From: Phyllobacteriaceae bacterium
GTDB lineage: Bacteria > Pseudomonadota > Alphaproteobacteria > Rhizobiales > Rhizobiaceae
NCBI GenBank assembly: GCA_016711085.1
Contig: JADJTR010000001.1
Location: 62,001 to 126,000 of the forward strand
Direction: 5' to 3'
Length of the DNA: 64,000 nt
Shown here: positions 47,246 through 56,060 of the stretch, piece after piece
Position numbering within the stretch: the stretch's first letter is position 1
Layout: every line of letters begins with the position of its first letter
Position numbers and translations under genes: made by a program
Notes under the pieces: generated by a model
The model's database searches: none
Told to the model about the DNA's origin: nothing
The model's input: the letters and a program-made list of their open reading frames with translations, nothing else

Positions 47246-47989
47246 ATGAGCATTTTGACGATCAACCCGTCGCCGATTTTAACGATTTCGGTAATATCAA
47301 GAAAAGATAAACCCGTTATCGATCACAGGGATTACGACAGATTAGCGTCGATTTTAAATTATGCAGCAGATGACGAAGAAACAAAAGTAGTGGTACTTAG
47401 AGGACTTGATGGTTGCTTTTGTCGCGGTGGAGACATTAACGAATTTATCGACGGCATCAATAAAGCGCGGCTCATTTCCGCTGTAACGGCATTGTTCAGG
47501 GCGCTCGCCAATTTCCCTAAACCGATCGTTGCCTGCGTGGAAGGCGATGCGATCGGCGTCGGTTGCACAATCCTTTTCCACTGCGATGTCGTGGTTGCCG
47601 CGCCGGCTAGCCGTTTTCGTGTTCCGTTTGTGGATTACGGGCTCGTGCCCGATGCCGCGACCAGCATATTGGCGCCGCGCCGCATGGGCTATTTCGCGGC
47701 GTTTCGTTTCTTCTGCCTTGGTGAAGAACTTGGCGCCGAACAAGCCGAACGGCTTGGCGTGGTGTCTTCGATCGCCACGGAAAACGATTGCCATTCCGCT
47801 GCGCTCGATATTGCACACCGTTTGGCGCGAAAGCCGAACGACGCGCTCCAGCAAACCCGAAAGCTGTTGCGGGGCGATACCGGCGACCTGTGCGAACGCA
47901 TAGACGAAGAGATTGACCTGTTCCGGCGAGCGCTCGAATGCGCCTCGACGCAAAAGAGATTGCGTCGGCTTAGCCGGATGGCGGGCTGA
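47246..47989 (+). CDS. Enoyl-CoA hydratase/isomerase (crotonase) family protein
   Basis: 247 aa. Crotonase fold: GCFCRGGDINEF near residue 57 is the first oxyanion-hole motif and GDAIGVGCTILFHCDVV near 100 the second. GLVPDAATSILAPRRMG near 133 has Asp where classic hydratases have one of two glutamates, so it may be an isomerase or hydrolase-like member. Immediately after luxI on the same strand, so probably in its operon. The first 150 bases are strikingly A/T-rich against the GC-rich chromosome, a sign of transfer. Confidence 0.88.
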   Translation: MSILTINPSPILTISVISRKDKPVIDHRDYDRLASILNYAADDEETKVVVLRGLDGCFCRGGDINEFIDGINKARLISAVTALFRALANFPKPIVACVEGDAIGVGCTILFHCDVVVAAPASRFRVPFVDYGLVPDAATSILAPRRMGYFAAFRFFCLGEELGAEQAERLGVVSSIATENDCHSAALDIAHRLARKPNDALQQTRKLLRGDTGDLCERIDEEIDLFRRALECASTQKRLRRLSRMAG

Positions 47990-48013
47990 TTTCCGGCGAT
48001 CGGGGCGGCAAAG

Positions 48014-49993
48014 ATGGAACCCGCCGACCACCGGAATGGCGTGTTACGGGTTGATGCGCGCATACCGCCAGCTGCGGCCGCGGCAACGGTGCATCCCGAC
48101 GGTTCCACGGATGAATTCGGAAACCTGAGCCGGCTGCGTTTTCACGACATGCGCCTGTTGCTGGACCGGGCCGGGTATCGCCAGCATGCTTTGGCGCCCC
48201 ATGCGGTCGCGGCGGCAATGAACGACACGACCTTGCGCAAGGAATTGCTCGCTTCGGGCGCGATCAGCGAGGAAATGCTCTACCGCGCTTTCGCCCGGGA
48301 ACTCCGCCTGCCCTATGAGCATGTCGTGCCGGCCGAAAGGCTGTTGTTGCGGGAATCGGCGGTTGCGCTGGCCTTGCGCACCGCGGGCAGTTTGACGATG
48401 GCATTGGCGGAATCGTCCGGCGCCCGCTCGGTCGTCTACGCCGCGCCGGTCATACTGGACGTGGGCAAGGCGCTCGAATTGCTCGATCGGCATCGCGATT
48501 TGCGCGAAAGAATGCGCATCACGACGCCGACGGCCATGCGGCGCGCCGTGTTGACTCGCATGCGCGGCGCCTTTCTGGACCGGGCGGTTTCGGGCTTGTT
48601 CACTTCCCGCCCCGATATGTCGGCGCGCTCGACGGCGAGCGCATGGCAAGGCGCTTTGGTTGGCGCCATGGCCGTCGGGCTTCCGACGGCGCTCCTCCTT
48701 TGGCCTGTCGCCACCGTGTTTTTTCTTCATCTCTCCTTTTCGTTGTTTTTCCTGGCGGGGGCAGGTTTGCGGCTGGCTGCCGCCGCATCGGCGCAACCCG
48801 TTGCGCCCACGCCCCTGTCCGCGGATTCGGTTGGTCAGAGGGAAACCTATTCAGTGCTCGTCGCGCTGTACAAGGAAGCACAGATCGTACCGGACCTGCT
48901 GAACACGCTCGGACAATTGGTGTGGCCGCGATCGCGTCTTGAGGTGAAACTGATTTGCGAGGAAGACGACGTTGAAACGCTTGCCGCGCTCAATGCCCAT
49001 GCGCCGCGTCCTTGGGTTGAGGTGGTTCTTGTGCCGTCGGCGGCGCCGAGGACGAAGCCGAAGGCGCTGAATTTCGGCTTGCAGCTCTGCACCGGAGATT
49101 TTGTCGTCATTTACGACGCCGAGGATCGCCCCGACCCGCTGCAGCTGGTCGAAGCGCGTCGAAAATTCGCAAAGTCCCCGCCCCGCGTCGCCTGCCTTCA
49201 GGCGCCGCTCGAAATCGCCAACCCGGAAGCCGGTTTTTTGAGTGGCCTTTTCGCAATGGAATATCGCGCCTTGTTTCACGGCCTCTTGCCTTGGCTGGCC
49301 AGACGAAATTGCGTGATCCCGCTGGGGGGAACCTCAAATCATTTCAGACGCGCCGCCATCGACGATGTCATGGCCTGGGACGCGTATAATGTGACCGAGG
49401 ATGCCGATCTCGGTTTGAAGCTCTATCGCCTCGGCTATCGTGTCGACATGCTGACAAGGCCGACTTTTGAAGATGCGCCAGTCGATTTTCAAGTCTGGCT
49501 GCGCCAACGAACCCGATGGCTGAAAGGATGGATGCAGACATGGCTTGTTCACATGAGAAATCCGTTCTATTTGCTTCATGAGATTAATTTATTTCCGTTT
49601 ATCGTTTCGCAGATTCTGTTTGCAGGTGTATTCATTTCCGCATTGATGCATATATTTATCTCTTTTTTTATTGCATACATTATAAGCAAATTTTTCATCT
49701 TCGACGAGTTGGGCTCAGTCGACAAAATATTGCTCGCATTGGACGCTTTAAGCGTTTTGACCGGATACGGTGCGCTTGCGATGCTGGCTTTCCGTTCGGC
49801 GCCGGCGAAGGAGCGGGCCGGTTATCTGCGGAAATCGGTCCTGCTGCCTGTCTATTGGACATTGCTGTCGCTGGCGGCGTGGCGCGGCTTGTGGCAACTG
49901 ATCCGCGCGCCCCATTATTGGGAAAAAACCCCGCACAAAAGCTATACTTCTTCCGCACCGGCTGACGACGGGAAACCGCGGCGAGCTGCTTAA
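48014..49993 (+). CDS. Membrane glycosyltransferase family 2 with N-terminal secretion-ATPase-like domain
   Basis: 659 aa. Residues about 65-185 resemble the N-terminal domain of type II secretion ATPases (MshEN/GspE-N), e.g. LLASGAISEEMLYRAFARELRLPY. Two membrane helices follow near 215-260. The GT-A catalytic domain (about 270-500) has YDAEDRPDPLQL for sugar-nucleotide and metal binding, VTEDADLGLKLYRLGY and QRTRWLKGWMQTW. A C-terminal membrane bundle ends the protein. Likely makes a cell-surface polysaccharide. The stretch at 49560-49710 encoding two helices is unusually A/T-rich. Starts 24 bases after the crotonase gene. Confidence 0.87.
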   Translation: MEPADHRNGVLRVDARIPPAAAAATVHPDGSTDEFGNLSRLRFHDMRLLLDRAGYRQHALAPHAVAAAMNDTTLRKELLASGAISEEMLYRAFARELRLPYEHVVPAERLLLRESAVALALRTAGSLTMALAESSGARSVVYAAPVILDVGKALELLDRHRDLRERMRITTPTAMRRAVLTRMRGAFLDRAVSGLFTSRPDMSARSTASAWQGALVGAMAVGLPTALLLWPVATVFFLHLSFSLFFLAGAGLRLAAAASAQPVAPTPLSADSVGQRETYSVLVALYKEAQIVPDLLNTLGQLVWPRSRLEVKLICEEDDVETLAALNAHAPRPWVEVVLVPSAAPRTKPKALNFGLQLCTGDFVVIYDAEDRPDPLQLVEARRKFAKSPPRVACLQAPLEIANPEAGFLSGLFAMEYRALFHGLLPWLARRNCVIPLGGTSNHFRRAAIDDVMAWDAYNVTEDADLGLKLYRLGYRVDMLTRPTFEDAPVDFQVWLRQRTRWLKGWMQTWLVHMRNPFYLLHEINLFPFIVSQILFAGVFISALMHIFISFFIAYIISKFFIFDELGSVDKILLALDALSVLTGYGALAMLAFRSAPAKERAGYLRKSVLLPVYWTLLSLAAWRGLWQLIRAPHYWEKTPHKSYTSSAPADDGKPRRAA

Positions 49994-50931
49994 AGATAGC
50001 TGGGGCCGGCACCGACGATTGACTTGTCGATGTCATTCACGAGCTGCTCGCGCTTTCCCTCATAGGGCACCGCCTTGAGTATGCTGCGGATCGCCGCCAG
50101 GCGCGCGCGCCGCTTGTCATTGGACCGTATCACCGTCCAAGGCGCATTGTCGGCATGCGTTTTCTTCAGCATCAGATCGCGCATATGCGAATAATCGTCC
50201 CATCGCGCCACGGCGGCGATATCGATGGGCGAGAACTTCCAGTTGGTCAGTTCGCTGTGCCGTCGATCATGAAATCGCTTGAGCTGCATTTCCTGACCGA
50301 TATCGAGCCAGAATTTGAAGAAATAGATGCCTTCGTCGGCGATCAATTCCTCGAAGCGGGGCGTTTGCGCCAGAAAGGTCTTGTGCTGTTCAGGCGTGCA
50401 GAACCCCATGACGGGTTCGACGCCGGCGCGGTTGTACCAGGACCGATCGAATGTGACGAACTCGCCCGAGGTCGGGAAATGCGAGACGTAACGCTGATAG
50501 TACCACTGGCCTCGCTCGGCATCGGTTGGTTTCGGCAGCGCGACGTTTCGCGCCGTGCGAGGGTTCATGTATTGGCGGATGGCGAAAATCGTGCCGCCTT
50601 TGCCGGCGGCGTCACGTCCCTCGAACAGGGACATGCACCGCTTGCCGGTCGCCAGAAGCCATTTCTGCAGTTTGACGAGTTCGATCTGGAGCGCTTCCAG
50701 ATCGCGCGCATAATCATCGTCATCGAGCTTCTTGTCATGGGGATAGCCGCCTGATTTCAGCGCCTTGTCGTCGATCCAATCGGGAAGCACGGGGTCATCG
50801 ATGTCGAATTCCCGCTTTTTGCCATCGATGGTGATTATCAGCGGCTTTTCTTGCTTGGCTGCGGCGGGGGCGACGTTTCCATGGGGGTTTCCTGTGCGCC
50901 AATGAACGGAAGCGGGTGGAAGATATTCCAC
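49990..50931 (-). CDS. ppk2: Polyphosphate kinase 2
   Basis: 313 aa from GTG 50931. PPK2 family, class I type: uses polyphosphate to phosphorylate nucleoside diphosphates. Walker A is EGRDAAGKGGT, Walker B-like FDRSWYNRAGVE, and the lid region KRFHDRRHSELTNWKFSPID. The start may be wrong: ATG at 50880 in another frame has AGGAAA ahead, and one extra C in the run at 50865-50875 would join it to the family frame at AAAKQEKPLIITIDGK. Converges on the glycosyltransferase gene with 4 bases of overlap. Confidence 0.92.
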   Translation of the reverse strand: MEYLPPASVHWRTGNPHGNVAPAAAKQEKPLIITIDGKKREFDIDDPVLPDWIDDKALKSGGYPHDKKLDDDDYARDLEALQIELVKLQKWLLATGKRCMSLFEGRDAAGKGGTIFAIRQYMNPRTARNVALPKPTDAERGQWYYQRYVSHFPTSGEFVTFDRSWYNRAGVEPVMGFCTPEQHKTFLAQTPRFEELIADEGIYFFKFWLDIGQEMQLKRFHDRRHSELTNWKFSPIDIAAVARWDDYSHMRDLMLKKTHADNAPWTVIRSNDKRRARLAAIRSILKAVPYEGKREQLVNDIDKSIVGAGPSYL

Positions 50932-51008
50932 TGCGCTTCAACCCGAAAGCAATGCCTGCGAACGAAACACGAGTGATTAGCGGCGAAGTCCGCGGTCGCG
51001 CGCTGCAA

Positions 51009-51524
51009 TCACCGAAGGCGTTTGCGTTCTGATGCGGGCTGATAGGCGATTCGGGAATGATAGTCGCAATAGGGAGCGCTTTCGCCCGAATCGTTGCCAC
51101 AGAAGTGGAAATCCTCATGCAACGGGTCGCCGATTGGCCATTTGCACGTCCGCTCGGTCAGTTCGGTCAGCTTCAGCTTGCGTGATGGCGGCGCGATAAT
51201 CTCCACCAGGTGGCGTGGCGCCGGCGCCACGGACAGGTCTTCCAGCACATCGATCCGCAACGCCGTCGCGCCGATCGTCATGCCCATGCGAGGCGACGAC
51301 GTCTGCCGCATTGCCGGCCGTTGCGCCACGGTCGTCTTGACGCTTTTTTTCGGACGGGTCGGCGCGGCGTTGGTCCGGCCTCGGCTGGTCAGCTTCAGGC
51401 GATGAACCTTGCCGATGACGGCGTTGCGGCTCACCCCGCCGAGCTGCACCGCGATCTGGCTTGCGCTCAGCCCGTCGGCCCAAAGTTTCTTGAGATGCTC
51501 GATGCGCTCGTCAGTCCAACCCAT
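51009..51524 (-). CDS. gcrA: Cell-cycle regulator GcrA
   Basis: 171 aa from ATG 51524 with AAGGAG ahead; nine extra residues of the longer frame are not family-like. The N-terminal DNA-binding part begins MGWTDERIEHLKKLWADGLSASQIAVQLGG, which is diagnostic, and the C-terminal zinc-like region has CKWPIGDP with CGND and YCDYH. GcrA binds sigma-70 and methylated GANTC sites to drive S-phase transcription. Found almost only in alphaproteobacteria, so it is a good lineage marker. Monocistronic; diverges from the argD side. Confidence 0.96.
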   Translation of the reverse strand: MGWTDERIEHLKKLWADGLSASQIAVQLGGVSRNAVIGKVHRLKLTSRGRTNAAPTRPKKSVKTTVAQRPAMRQTSSPRMGMTIGATALRIDVLEDLSVAPAPRHLVEIIAPPSRKLKLTELTERTCKWPIGDPLHEDFHFCGNDSGESAPYCDYHSRIAYQPASERKRLR

Positions 51525-51869
51525 GCCCGTCACGCTCCTTGTCGGATGCAACGGCGAATCCCCCAGCCGGCCCGGCGATCAAACCGGACATCACACAACT
51601 AATACGCAAATGGCTGGGTCGCCGCACGAAATCTTGTCGTTGGCGGCAAACTACATTACCCGCGGACTCCGTGACAAGAGTCGCGGAGCGCGTCGAATCC
51701 GGTTTTTTGCGTTTTCCCCAGCGAACCGCACCGAACGGCCGCGTTGACATCCTCCTTGCCTTCAAGCAATAGACAAACCTTGGCCGCCCGTGGGGCGGTT
51801 TTTTCATTGGCGCCGGCCCGGAAGCTACAGGCGATACCGGAGCTGCGTCAGGCGCGGGATTGATTGCCG
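51525..51869. other. Intergenic region gcrA-argD
   Basis: 345 bases. It should carry the gcrA promoter on the left and that of argD on the right. A 77-codon frame (TTG 51539 to 51772) is open but has no ribosome site. A clear hairpin with T tract sits at 51784-51804, so a short transcript may end here. Confidence 0.5.
51784..51804 (+). terminator. Terminator-like hairpin before argD
   Basis: CCGCCC-GTG-GGGCGG followed by six T. It faces the same way as argD and lies 66 bases upstream of its start, so it ends some upstream small transcript or acts as an attenuator in the argD leader. Confidence 0.75.
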
Positions 51870-53057
51870 ATGACGAATTCGGCGCTTTTTGACACCTTCG
51901 CCCGCGCTCCCCTTGAATTCGTCAAGGGCGAGGGTGCGTGGTTGTACACGCGCACTGGCGAGGCCTACCTCGATTTCGCCGCCGGCATCGCGGTCAATTC
52001 GCTGGGGCACGCCCATCCCCATCTCGTCGCAGCCCTGACCGGGCAGGCCGGACGGTTATGGCACGTGTCCAACCTCTATCATGTCGAAGGACAGCGCATC
52101 GCCGCCGAACGTCTGACCGGGGCGACGTTTGCCGACCGCGTCTTTTTCACCAATTCCGGCGCCGAGGCCCTCGAATGCGCCATCAAGACGGCGAGGCGTC
52201 ACCAGCATGTCCATGGCAGTCCGGAGCGCTACCGCATCATTACCTTCGAAGGGGCGTTCCACGGCCGGACTTTGGCGACCATCGCTGCTGGCGGGCAAAA
52301 GAAATACCTTGAGGGTTTCGGTCCGGCGGTCGAGGGTTTCGATCAGGTTCCGCTCGGCGATATCGACGCGGTGAGCCGCGCGGTAGGCCCGCAGACGGCG
52401 GCCATCCTCATCGAGCCGGTGCAAGGCGAAGGCGGCATCCGTGAAGTTCCGGCGGCCTTCATGCAGGAGCTGCGCCGGATATGCGACGAACACGGCCTGT
52501 TGCTGATCCTTGACGAAGTCCAGTCGGGCGCCGGGCGAACCGGCAGGTTTTTCGCTCACGAATGGTCCGGCGTGTCGCCGGATATCATGGCCATCGCCAA
52601 GGGCATTGGCGGCGGCTTTCCGGTCGGCGCTTGCCTTGCCACCGAAGAAGTCGCCGCCGCCATGACGCCCGGCGTCCATGGCACGACATTTGGTGGCAAC
52701 CCTTTGGCCATGGCCGTGGTCAATGCGGTCCTGGATATCCTGCTCGCCGACGGTTTTCTCGACGAGGTGGCGCGCAAGGGTCTTTTGTTTCGCCAAGGCC
52801 TCGCCTCGGTGTGCGACGAGTTCCCGCAACTGTTTTCCGAAGTGCGCGGCCGGGGCCTGCTGCTCGGTCTGAAGTGCGTATTCGAGAACACCAGGGTCAA
52901 CGCCGCGTTTCGGGATGAAAAACTGCTTGTCGTACCGGCGGGCGAGAACGTCTTGCGCATTTTGCCGCCGCTCAACGTGTCGGATGACGAAATACGCATC
53001 GGGCTGGACCGCATTCGCGCCGCGGCGCGGACGCTGACCGGCGCCGCCAACGGATAG
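51870..53057 (+). CDS. argD: Acetylornithine aminotransferase
   Basis: 395 aa from ATG 51870; a TTG two codons earlier is possible, and the ribosome site is weak. PLP-dependent class III aminotransferase of arginine synthesis, making N-acetylornithine. Motifs: FFTNSGAEALECAIKTAR near 93, EGAFHGRT near 130, LILDEVQSGAGRTG near 213, and the PLP lysine in AIAKGIGGGFPVGA near 243. Fifteen bases before argF, so the two form an arginine operon. Confidence 0.95.
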   Translation: MTNSALFDTFARAPLEFVKGEGAWLYTRTGEAYLDFAAGIAVNSLGHAHPHLVAALTGQAGRLWHVSNLYHVEGQRIAAERLTGATFADRVFFTNSGAEALECAIKTARRHQHVHGSPERYRIITFEGAFHGRTLATIAAGGQKKYLEGFGPAVEGFDQVPLGDIDAVSRAVGPQTAAILIEPVQGEGGIREVPAAFMQELRRICDEHGLLLILDEVQSGAGRTGRFFAHEWSGVSPDIMAIAKGIGGGFPVGACLATEEVAAAMTPGVHGTTFGGNPLAMAVVNAVLDILLADGFLDEVARKGLLFRQGLASVCDEFPQLFSEVRGRGLLLGLKCVFENTRVNAAFRDEKLLVVPAGENVLRILPPLNVSDDEIRIGLDRIRAAARTLTGAANG

Positions 53058-53072
53058 CTGTCGAGAAAGATC

Positions 53073-54003
53073 ATGGGCGCCGCGAAACGCGATTTCACAG
53101 ATCTTTGCGCACTGCCGGGCGAGACCCTGCGCACGATTCTGGACGACGCGAAGCGGCGCAAGGGCGTCCTCAGGTCAGGCCACCGTTCCGCTCCTTTCGC
53201 CGGCAAGACCTTGGCCATGATCTTCGAAAAACCGTCGACGCGCACGCGCGTGTCTTTCGATGTGGCGATGCGTCAACTGGGCGGCGAAACGCTGATGCTC
53301 ACCGGTTCGGAGATGCAACTCGGACGTTCCGAGACGATTGCCGATACCGCGCGGGTCCTGTCGCGCTACGTTGACATCATCATGATCCGCACGACTGACC
53401 ATTCGCGACTGCTCGAACTTGCCGAACACGCAACCGTGCCGGTGATCAACGGGCTGACCAACGATACGCATCCGTGCCAGATCATGGCCGATGTCATGAC
53501 CTACGAAGAGCACCGCGGCCCGGTTGAAGACCGGTTGTTCGCCTGGACCGGCGATGGCAACAACGTCCTGCATTCGCTGATCGAGGCCTCCGCCCGGCTT
53601 CGCTTTCGCGTCAATGTCGCCACGCCGCAGGGGAGCGAACCGTCGGCGGCGGTGCTGGATTGGGCCCGCGCCAATGGCGGTCGCGTCACTTTGTGCAGCA
53701 CCCCGCAGGAGGCGGTCGCCGGCGCCGATTGCGTCGTCACCGACACATGGGTGTCAATGGGCTTCGAGGACAAGGCGCGCGGCCACAACGTGTTCCTGCC
53801 CTATCAGGTCAATGACGCGCTGATGGCGCTGGCGCACCCCGATGCCCCTGTTCATGCATTGCCTGCCGGCGCACCGGGGCGAGGAAGTGACCGACTCGGT
53901 TATCGATGGCGCGCATTCGGTGGTCTTCGACGAAGCCGAAAATCGTCTCCATGCCCAGAAGGCCGTGCTCGCCTGGAGTCTCGGCGGAGGCGAGGGTGGC
54001 TGA
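53073..54003 (+). pseudogene. argF: Ornithine carbamoyltransferase, frameshifted
   Basis: About 310 aa once repaired. Makes citrulline from ornithine and carbamoyl phosphate. STRTRVSFD near 57 binds carbamoyl phosphate and TNDTHPCQ near 129 is conserved. At 53844-53850 the run GCCCCTG has one C too many: removing it restores DALFMHCLPAHRGEEVTD, the family's ornithine-site motif, and the frame then ends at 54003 after LHAQKAVLAW. As written, the frame misses HCLP and runs on to 54179 in nonsense. A true lesion would make the strain an arginine auxotroph unless another copy exists, so a sequence error is likely. Confidence 0.9.
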
Positions 54004-54979
54004 ACGGCGCGCGCCGCTTGGCGAATTCGGACATGCCGGCGATGATCGGGTCGTGCCTTTCCAGATCGAAGGCCTCGATGCGCGCGGCCGCGCTGTGCAG
54101 ATGGGCGCGGCTATCGACGCCATCCTGGCGCGCCATGCCTATCCCGAACCGGTGGCGCGATTGTTGGCGGAGGCGGTGACGCTGGTCGTCCTGCTCGGCA
54201 CCTCGCTCAAATTCGACGGACGCTTCATTCTCCAGGCGCAAACCGACGGGCCGGTCGATCTGCTGGTCGCCGATCTGGCGACGCCCGGCGATCTGCGCGC
54301 TTATGCGCGTTTTGACGCCTCACGTGTTGCCACGGTCGTTGGCGCCGCGGAAAACCCGGCGCGACTGTTCGGGCCCGGCACATTGGCGATGACAGTCGAC
54401 CAGGGCGCCCACACCACGCGCTATCAGGGCATTGTCGCACTCAATGGCCAGACGCTTGAGGAAGTGGCGCGCGATTATTTCCGCCAATCCGAACAGATCC
54501 CGACCGATGTCCGCCTGGCGGTCGCCCGCCAGCATGCGGTGCAGAACGGCGTTTGGACGCAGTCCTGGCGCGCCGGCGGCGTTTTGGCCCAATTCCTTCC
54601 CGACGATCCGCGCCGAATGCGCATGCCCGATTTGCCGGGTGGCGACGGGGACGATGGACCGGAAGCCGGCGACGCGGACGATGCTTGGAACGAAGTCCGG
54701 TTTCATCTCTCGACCGTAAGCGCCGACGAACTGACCGATCCCCATGTCGGGTCGGAACGCCTTTTGTATCGGCTGTTCCACGAACGGGGCGTACGCGTGT
54801 TCGAGGGGACGCCGGTCCGGGATCGCTGTTCCTGTTCGCGCGAGAAGATCAGGAGCGTCTTGGCGGGATTTTCAGCCGAGGAAATCCGCGACAGCATAGA
54901 GGATGGTGCTATTGCGGTGACGTGCGAGTTTTGTTCGACCCGCTACGAATTCGATCCGGCCGGTTTTGCGACAAGCTAA
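53996..54979 (+). CDS. hslO: Redox-regulated chaperone Hsp33
   Basis: 327 aa from GTG 53996 with GGAGG ahead; it overlaps the repaired argF end by 8 bases, as in other alphaproteobacteria. A holdase activated by oxidation. The zinc-binding cysteines are RCSCSREK near 284 and CEFCSTRY near 313, giving the CxC...CxxC set. The N-terminal domain has the usual GTLAMTVDQGAHTTRYQGIV. The upstream frame back to 53906 is a shadow of argF. Confidence 0.94.
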   Translation: MAERRAPLGEFGHAGDDRVVPFQIEGLDARGRAVQMGAAIDAILARHAYPEPVARLLAEAVTLVVLLGTSLKFDGRFILQAQTDGPVDLLVADLATPGDLRAYARFDASRVATVVGAAENPARLFGPGTLAMTVDQGAHTTRYQGIVALNGQTLEEVARDYFRQSEQIPTDVRLAVARQHAVQNGVWTQSWRAGGVLAQFLPDDPRRMRMPDLPGGDGDDGPEAGDADDAWNEVRFHLSTVSADELTDPHVGSERLLYRLFHERGVRVFEGTPVRDRCSCSREKIRSVLAGFSAEEIRDSIEDGAIAVTCEFCSTRYEFDPAGFATS

Positions 54980-55368
54980 TTTACGGTCCGTGCGATCCCC
55001 GGCATGTCGAGCGAAAACGCCGGGATGTCGACGTCGAAAACCTCGCCCGTCGCCGTGGTCATCGTGTAGCGCCCGACCATAACGCCCGAAGGTGTCGATA
55101 GCGGGCAGCCGGAAGTATATTCGAAGGCGTCGCCGGGATCGAGTTCCGGTTGTTCGCCAACCACGCCCGAACCACGGACTTCCTCGATCCGCCCATTGGC
55201 GTCGGTAATGCGCCAGTAGCGCGACAACAGGCGCACCGGTTCATTCGATTTGTTGGCGATCGCGATTTTGTAGCCCCAGACGAAATGCCGGTCATCCGGA
55301 TCGGACCGCTCCGGAAGAAAGAAGGATTCGACCTTGACCTCAATCCCGCGCGTGGTGGCCTGATACAT
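54976..55368 (-). CDS. apaG: ApaG domain protein
   Basis: 130 aa from ATG 55368, the usual length. Small immunoglobulin-like fold; GYKIAIANKSNEPVRLLSRYWRI and GGSGVVGEQPxLxPG-type segments (GSGVVGEQPELDPG) are diagnostic, as is MVGRYTM. Role in bacteria unclear, linked to Co/Mg resistance and diadenosine polyphosphates. Its stop overlaps the hslO stop on the other strand. Confidence 0.94.
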   Translation of the reverse strand: MYQATTRGIEVKVESFFLPERSDPDDRHFVWGYKIAIANKSNEPVRLLSRYWRITDANGRIEEVRGSGVVGEQPELDPGDAFEYTSGCPLSTPSGVMVGRYTMTTATGEVFDVDIPAFSLDMPGIARTVN

Positions 55369-55454
55369 CGATTGGTCCCGAACGTTTGACTTCCGGTCTT
55401 GCCGGCTGCCATGCATTTTAACAGCGTTGGTGCGCCACGGCGAAAGGATTTGCA

Positions 55455-56060
55455 ATGCTGGACGGTTGGGCGCGCGAACGCATCGATCCGGTGTTGAACG
55501 CGATGGGCGAACGCCTCGCCGCCGCTGGCGTTTCCGCCAATGCCGTGACGCTCGCCGCATTTGCCGTGGGAGTGGCGGCGGCGATCGCCATATCCATTGG
55601 CTGGTTTTGGCCGGGCCTCGCGTTGATCGCCTTCAGCCGCTTGGGCGACGGTCTGGATGGGGTGGTGGCGCGCAAACGCGGCAAGACCGATTTCGGCGGA
55701 TTCCTCGATCTTGTCCTCGATTTCGGCTTCTACGCCGCGATCCCGCTTGGTTTCGCCATTGCCGATCCAACCGCAAATGCGCTCGCCGCCGCCGTTCTGG
55801 TCGCCGCCTTTTATGTCAACGGCGCAACCTTTCTCGGCTATGCGGCGTTGGCCGCCAAACGCGGCCTCGACGGCGCGGCGCGCGGCGAAAAATCGGTCTA
55901 CTTCACCACCGGTCTTGCCGAGGCGACCGAGACTTTCGCCGTTTTCGCGGCGTTTTGCCTGTTTCCTGGCTGGTTTACGCCAATCGCGTGGATCTTCGCC
56001 GCCGCCTGCCTGTGGACGGCGTTTTGGCGCATCGTCGAAGCTCGCCGGGTTTTTGTTTAG
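55455..56060 (+). CDS. CDP-alcohol phosphatidyltransferase family protein
   Basis: 201 aa, inner-membrane enzyme that moves a phosphatidyl group from CDP-diacylglycerol to an alcohol. The full signature DG-x2-AR-x8-G-x3-D-x3-D is present in DGLDGVVARKRGKTDFGGFLDLVLD (residues about 63-88, split here: DGVVAR, GGFLD, LVLD). Four to five further membrane helices follow. The acceptor alcohol is not clear. AAAGGA lies ahead of ATG 55455. Ends 4 bases into the convergent metZ. Confidence 0.93.
   Translation: MLDGWARERIDPVLNAMGERLAAAGVSANAVTLAAFAVGVAAAIAISIGWFWPGLALIAFSRLGDGLDGVVARKRGKTDFGGFLDLVLDFGFYAAIPLGFAIADPTANALAAAVLVAAFYVNGATFLGYAALAAKRGLDGAARGEKSVYFTTGLAEATETFAVFAAFCLFPGWFTPIAWIFAAACLWTAFWRIVEARRVFV

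Noticed and set aside
51744..51772. TTGACA with a CAATAG-like -10 as the argD promoter
   Set aside because: Transcription from it would begin at a terminator stem; the -10 match is poor.
51539..51772. 77-codon gene before argD
   Set aside because: TTG start, no ribosome site, no recognisable likeness; left as a possibility in the intergenic note.
53906..53995. Longer N-terminus for Hsp33
   Set aside because: It overlaps the repaired argF frame; GTG 53996 has a good ribosome site and fits the family length.
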